NCBI GenBank assembly: GCA_002717285.1
Contig: PBDF01000008.1
Coordinates: 53,151 to 59,886, forward strand
Length of the DNA: 6,736 nt
Direction of reading: 5' to 3'
DNA from: Magnetovibrio sp.
GTDB lineage: Bacteria > Pseudomonadota > Alphaproteobacteria > Rhodospirillales_A > JABHCV01
The position numbers and the translations under genes are program-made. Positions 3,850-6,736 of this stretch are shown piece by piece. Each line of letters opens with the position of its first letter. Positions within the stretch are counted from its first letter, which is position 1. Below the pieces are notes generated by a model. That model made no database searches. It saw only the letters and a list, made by a program, of their open reading frames with translations, and was not told where the DNA came from.

Positions 3850-5175
3850 GTGAAACCTATAAAATCTGAGACTGCAAGTTGCTTACGAGGAACCGTACAC
3901 GTACCAGGTGATAAGTCTATATCGCATCGGGCCCTAATGATTGGAGCATTAGCTGTTGGTGATACCCATATTGTGGGATTACTTGAAGGTGAAGATGTTC
4001 AAAAAACTTCTGAAGCACTCAGAAATCTTGGTGTCATCATTGAAAAACAAGCGAATAGTAGTTGGTTGGTTAGAGGCCGTGGAATATGTGGATTGGCTGA
4101 GCCAGCTCAAATGCTAGACATGGGAAATTCAGGAACCGCAGCCCGACTTTTAATTGGGGTATTAGCAGCCCATCCTTTCAGCACAACAATCTCGGGTGAT
4201 GCATCACTTAACAGTAGACCAATGGGGCGTGTTATTGATCCTCTTAAAGAGATGGGGGCCGCTTTCCATGCGCGTAGTGGCAGTCGGCTACCCATAAGTA
4301 TTACTGGCCTTGCAGATCTTATGCCTATCGAATATGAATTACCGATTGCATCAGCTCAGGTTAAATCTTCGATCCTGTTGGCTGGATTGGGCGCCGCTGG
4401 AAAAACACGGGTTATAGAACCCAAACCTACACGCAACCATACTGAATTATTGCTACGTCATTTTGGTGCTGAGGTTGATGTTTTGGATTTACCTAATGGC
4501 GCTCGTGAAGTCACCGTCCAGGGGCAGCCAGAACTTACCGGTTGCAATGTTAATGTTCCTGGGGATATTTCATCTGCTGCTTTTACAATAGCTGCATCAT
4601 TATTAATTCCTGGATCAAAAGTGACTATTAAAGGCGTAGGTATAAACCCCTTGCGTACTGGAGTGGTTGAAGTGTTAAAAAGAATGGGTGGCTCCATAAC
4701 TATGACCAATTTGAGCACAGAAGCCGGAGAACCAGTTGCTGACTTGACAGTTGAGGGATCAAAATTAAGTGGCGTTACTGTTGCACCTAAATACGCTCCA
4801 TCCATGATTGATGAGTATCCCATCCTTGCCGTTTGTGCGGCATGTGCTAATGGTACAACACGCTTAGAAGGCTTGAGTGAGCTAAGAGTAAAGGAAAGTG
4901 ACCGTCTTGAAAGCATAGCTCAAGGCCTTCAGGCATGTGGTGTTGATGTAGAAGAGGGCTCAGATTTCTTGATAATTCACGGAGATGGTTCAGTCCCTAT
5001 GGGTGGTGCAAAAATAAAAACAGCCTTAGATCACAGGATTGCAATGGCATTCCTTGTTTTGGGAGCGGTCACAACAAAACCTGTAACCATAGATGATGAG
5101 AAGCCTATTGAAACAAGCTTTCCAGGCTTTGTAAAGTTGATGAATAGTTTAGGGAGCCAGATTGTGGAGCCATGA
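3850..5175 (+). CDS. aroA: 3-phosphoshikimate 1-carboxyvinyltransferase (EPSP synthase)
   Basis: This cytoplasmic enzyme condenses shikimate 3-phosphate with phosphoenolpyruvate to EPSP and phosphate, the sixth step of the shikimate pathway. The 441-aa length is typical. Landmarks in order: PGDKSISHR (19-27, K22), LLEGEDV, MGNSGTAARL (91-100), GDASLNSRPMGR (116-127), SAQVKSSILLAGL (168-180), PTRNHTE (193-199), PGDISSAAF (237-245), IDEYP with catalytic D321, LRVKESDRL (345-353), DHRIAM (394-399) and EKPIETSFPGF (417-427). The LLEGEDV, RPMGR and SAQVKS blocks resemble the class II (CP4-like) branch. The third residue after GN is Gly (G95), where glyphosate-insensitive CP4 has Ala. The GTG start is forced: an in-frame TAA precedes it directly, and the next Met lies beyond the active-site motif. 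No strong Shine-Dalgarno is visible. It is the first gene of the unit with cmk. Confidence 0.97.
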   Translation: MKPIKSETASCLRGTVHVPGDKSISHRALMIGALAVGDTHIVGLLEGEDVQKTSEALRNLGVIIEKQANSSWLVRGRGICGLAEPAQMLDMGNSGTAARLLIGVLAAHPFSTTISGDASLNSRPMGRVIDPLKEMGAAFHARSGSRLPISITGLADLMPIEYELPIASAQVKSSILLAGLGAAGKTRVIEPKPTRNHTELLLRHFGAEVDVLDLPNGAREVTVQGQPELTGCNVNVPGDISSAAFTIAASLLIPGSKVTIKGVGINPLRTGVVEVLKRMGGSITMTNLSTEAGEPVADLTVEGSKLSGVTVAPKYAPSMIDEYPILAVCAACANGTTRLEGLSELRVKESDRLESIAQGLQACGVDVEEGSDFLIIHGDGSVPMGGAKIKTALDHRIAMAFLVLGAVTTKPVTIDDEKPIETSFPGFVKLMNSLGSQIVEP

Positions 5176-5179
5176 AACC

Positions 5180-5839
5180 ATGAATTTAGCACCAAAGATT
5201 ATTGCTATTGACGGCCCTGCTGCAGCTGGAAAGGGAACATTAGCTATGCGGCTTAGCAAACATTTCGGTCTGGAACTTCTTGACACAGGCCTATTGTACA
5301 GGGCGGTTGGACTTAAGGTTTTAAAAGTCGTTGAGAGAATTGGGGATGATTTAAAAGTATATAAGGATGTTGCTTCCAGAGCAGCCCAAACATTAGTTCC
5401 AGCAGATCTTGAGGTCGATGGTTTGCGGACAGATCAGGCTGCTCAAATAGCATCAAAAATTTCAATGGTGCCTGATGTTCGTGCTGCTCTTTTGGAATTT
5501 CAACGTAACTTTGCTAACAACCCGCCTAATACTAGTAATGGCGCAATTTTGGACGGTCGCGATATTGGAACAGTTGTCTGTCCTGAAGCTGATGTAAAAC
5601 TATTTATTTTTGCTTCAACAGAGGTTCGTGCGAAAAGACGTTTTAAAGAGTTGCAGTTTCGTGGCGTCAAAGCTATATATGCCCGCGTTCTTGAAGAGAT
5701 GGAGGAACGTGACGCCCGTGATATTGGACGAAATGAGTCTCCATTGGTAGCAGCGGAAGACTCATTTCAGCTAGATACCAGTAATCTTGATGCAGATGAG
5801 GTTCTATCAGCGGTACTAGACTACATTGAGAACAAATAA
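5180..5839 (+). CDS. cmk: Cytidylate kinase ((d)CMP kinase)
   Basis: This cytoplasmic enzyme phosphorylates CMP and dCMP with ATP to the diphosphates. From the chosen ATG it has 219 aa, the usual size. Visible motifs are the P-loop GPAAAGKGT (12-20, K18), LLDTGLLYRA (33-42), the NMP-binding region including VRAALLEFQR (100-109), LDGRDIGTVVCPEADVKLFI (124-143), the lid RRFKELQ (153-159), ERDARDIGRNESPL (176-189) and LDTSNL. The ATG at 5180 lies 4 nt after the aroA stop, with GTGGAG (5164-5169) 10 nt upstream. An in-frame TTG at 5162 would add six residues and overlap aroA, and is less likely. A three-codon ATG-AAA-CCA-TGA frame bridges the aroA stop and the cmk start. aroA, cmk and rpsA in this order are common in proteobacteria, and cmk is most likely cotranscribed with aroA. 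Confidence 0.96.
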   Translation: MNLAPKIIAIDGPAAAGKGTLAMRLSKHFGLELLDTGLLYRAVGLKVLKVVERIGDDLKVYKDVASRAAQTLVPADLEVDGLRTDQAAQIASKISMVPDVRAALLEFQRNFANNPPNTSNGAILDGRDIGTVVCPEADVKLFIFASTEVRAKRRFKELQFRGVKAIYARVLEEMEERDARDIGRNESPLVAAEDSFQLDTSNLDADEVLSAVLDYIENK

Positions 5840-5864
5840 AGTGTTTCTGCAAATAGCAGTTAAA

Positions 5865-5939
5865 TCGACAGCTTTCTCGCATGGTGTGGGTAAGTTTTTT
5901 AATTCCAAATAAAAAGTCCACCATAATTAAAGTGGTTGG
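5865..5939 (+). promoter_or_regulatory. rpsA leader region with weak promoter-like and hairpin elements
   Basis: The 133-nt gap between cmk and rpsA holds TCGACA (5865-5870), one mismatch from a -35 consensus but without a good -10. It also holds a T6 run (5895-5900) and a hairpin of CCACCA (5918-5923) against TGGTTGG (5933-5939) with a one-base bulge, about 20 nt before the Shine-Dalgarno. Ribosomal protein S1 represses its own mRNA through leader structure in E. coli. Whether this leader does so is inference. Confidence 0.22.
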
Positions 5940-5958
5940 CCGGAAAAACAACAAGTTT

Positions 5959-5963
5959 AAGGA
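5959..5963 (+). promoter_or_regulatory. Shine-Dalgarno of rpsA
   Basis: AAGGA lies 9 nt before the ATG at 5973. It is the clearest ribosome-binding site of the plus-strand genes and fixes the rpsA start, since the protein then begins MAPAPDTNEEKS ahead of the first S1 domain. Confidence 0.7.
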
Positions 5964-5972
5964 TACCAAAAA

Positions 5973-6736
5973 ATGGCTCCTGCTCCTGATACAAATGAAG
6001 AAAAAAGTGTTTTTGAAACTGGAGAACAATTTGCAGACCTCCTCGAAGAATCCCTAGGAAATGGTGAACCTTTTGAGGGTGCCGTTGTAAAAGGCACGGT
6101 CGTTGCTGTTGATAATGACGCAGCGACTATTGATGTTGGGCTAAAGTCCGAGGGTCGTGTTGATCTAAAAGAGTTTTCAGTTTCTGGTCAGCCTACAGAA
6201 ATTAAGGTCGGTGACACAATCGACATTTTTGTTGAGCGCTTTGAAGACCGTGACGGTATAGTTCGTTTGAGCCGTGAGAAAGCACGCCGAGAAGAATCTT
6301 GGGCTGAGCTCGAAACTAAATTTAATTCTACTGAGCGGGTCAATGGAGTTATATTTGGTCGGGTAAAGGGCGGGTTTATTGTTGATCTTGACGGGGCAGT
6401 TGCTTTTTTGCCAGGGTCACAAGTTGATATTCGGCCTGTTAGGGATATCTCGCCTATGATGGGAATACCACAACCTTTCCAAATCTTGAAGATGGACCGC
6501 GCAAGAAATAATATTGTTGTTTCGCGCCGAGCAGTACTTGAAGAAACACGCGCTGAGGAGCGTGGTGAGTTAATTTCTAATCTTACTGAGGGCCAAGTTT
6601 TGGAGGGCATAGTTAAAAATATTACTGACTATGGTGCTTTTGTTGATTTGGGTGGTGTTGATGGTTTATTGCATGTTACTGACATTGCTTGGCGCCGTAT
6701 CAATCATCCATCTGAAGCACTGCATGTGGGACAAGC
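5973..6736 (+). CDS. rpsA: 30S ribosomal protein S1, N-terminal part (3' end outside window)
   Basis: This RNA-binding ribosomal protein brings mRNA, especially structured or weakly Shine-Dalgarno-bearing mRNA, to the 30S subunit. The frame is open from the ATG to the window end: 254 complete codons of a protein normally about 550-570 aa. After a short acidic N-terminus (FADLLEESL, residues 20-28), the first S1/OB domain spans about 35-101 (GAVVKGTVVAVDNDAATIDVGLKSEG). The second spans about 120-186 (NGVIFGRVKGGFIVDLDGAVAFLPGSQVD, ending NNIVVSRR). The third begins near 205 (EGQVLEGIVKNITDYGAFVDLGGVDGLLHVTDIAW), where the linker RRAVLEETRAEER is also characteristic. The order and sequence match proteobacterial S1 rather than other S1-domain proteins such as Pnp. 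It follows cmk after 133 nt, so it may have its own promoter as well as read-through. Confidence 0.96.
   Translation, partial: MAPAPDTNEEKSVFETGEQFADLLEESLGNGEPFEGAVVKGTVVAVDNDAATIDVGLKSEGRVDLKEFSVSGQPTEIKVGDTIDIFVERFEDRDGIVRLSREKARREESWAELETKFNSTERVNGVIFGRVKGGFIVDLDGAVAFLPGSQVDIRPVRDISPMMGIPQPFQILKMDRARNNIVVSRRAVLEETRAEERGELISNLTEGQVLEGIVKNITDYGAFVDLGGVDGLLHVTDIAWRRINHPSEALHVGQ

Noticed and set aside
3154..4104. Repeated 12-mer GATTGGCTGAGC (near 3154 and 4092)
   Set aside because: One exact 12-mer repeat is about what chance gives in 6.7 kb. One copy is inside aroA coding sequence and the other is in a spacer, with no shared context.
4458..4916. Minus-strand open frame of 152 codons inside aroA
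   Set aside because: It lies wholly within a strongly conserved aroA and shows no family resemblance.
6188..6610. Minus-strand open frame of 140 codons inside rpsA
   Set aside because: It is antisense to clear S1 domains, with a biased composition and no signature.
1..6736. CRISPR array, insertion sequence, defence or toxin-antitoxin module
   Set aside because: There are no regularly spaced direct repeats, transposase-like frames, terminal inverted repeats with target duplications, or small gene pairs of that type.

Overview
The window looks like chromosomal housekeeping DNA from an A+T-rich (roughly 40% G+C by eye) alphaproteobacterium. The evidence is the HemY-type TPR protein with a C-terminal CxxC pair, the TIGR02300/FYDLN-acid family gene divergent from aroA-cmk-rpsA, and the class II-like AroA. 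A polar flagellar motor of the sodium (PomA/PomB) type fits a marine or aquatic lifestyle. That last point, and any assignment below class level, is inference.

Layout, left to right: (1) the 3' part of a hemY-like gene (1-828, +). (2) A gene-free spacer with two hairpins, the second followed by a T5 run. (3) tRNA-Thr(CGT) (1099-1174, +) behind a recognisable promoter. (4) A second spacer with two dyads, then the motA/motB (pomA/pomB-like) stator pair (1457-2943, +). (5) tRNA-Ala(GGC) (3024-3099, -). (6) A TIGR02300-family zinc-ribbon/acidic-tail gene (3229-3642, -). (7) A 207-bp divergent control region with a terminator-shaped hairpin. (8) The aroA-cmk operon (3850-5839, +), then rpsA (from 5973, +, cut by the window end).

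The genes belong to several processes: an envelope TPR protein linked to haem biosynthesis by name, two tRNAs, the flagellar stator, the sixth step of the shikimate pathway, CMP/dCMP phosphorylation and ribosomal protein S1. aroA-cmk-rpsA is a widely conserved gene order. The stator pair is flanked by two tRNA genes, with no other flagellar or chemotaxis gene in view.

I see no mobile element, CRISPR array, integrase, toxin-antitoxin pair or defence gene, and no convincing new multi-gene system. The points most worth a second look are the uncharacterised FYDLN-type protein, the terminator-like hairpin in front of aroA, the AT-rich hairpin before tRNA-Thr, and an in-frame A-AAA-AAG heptamer in motB.
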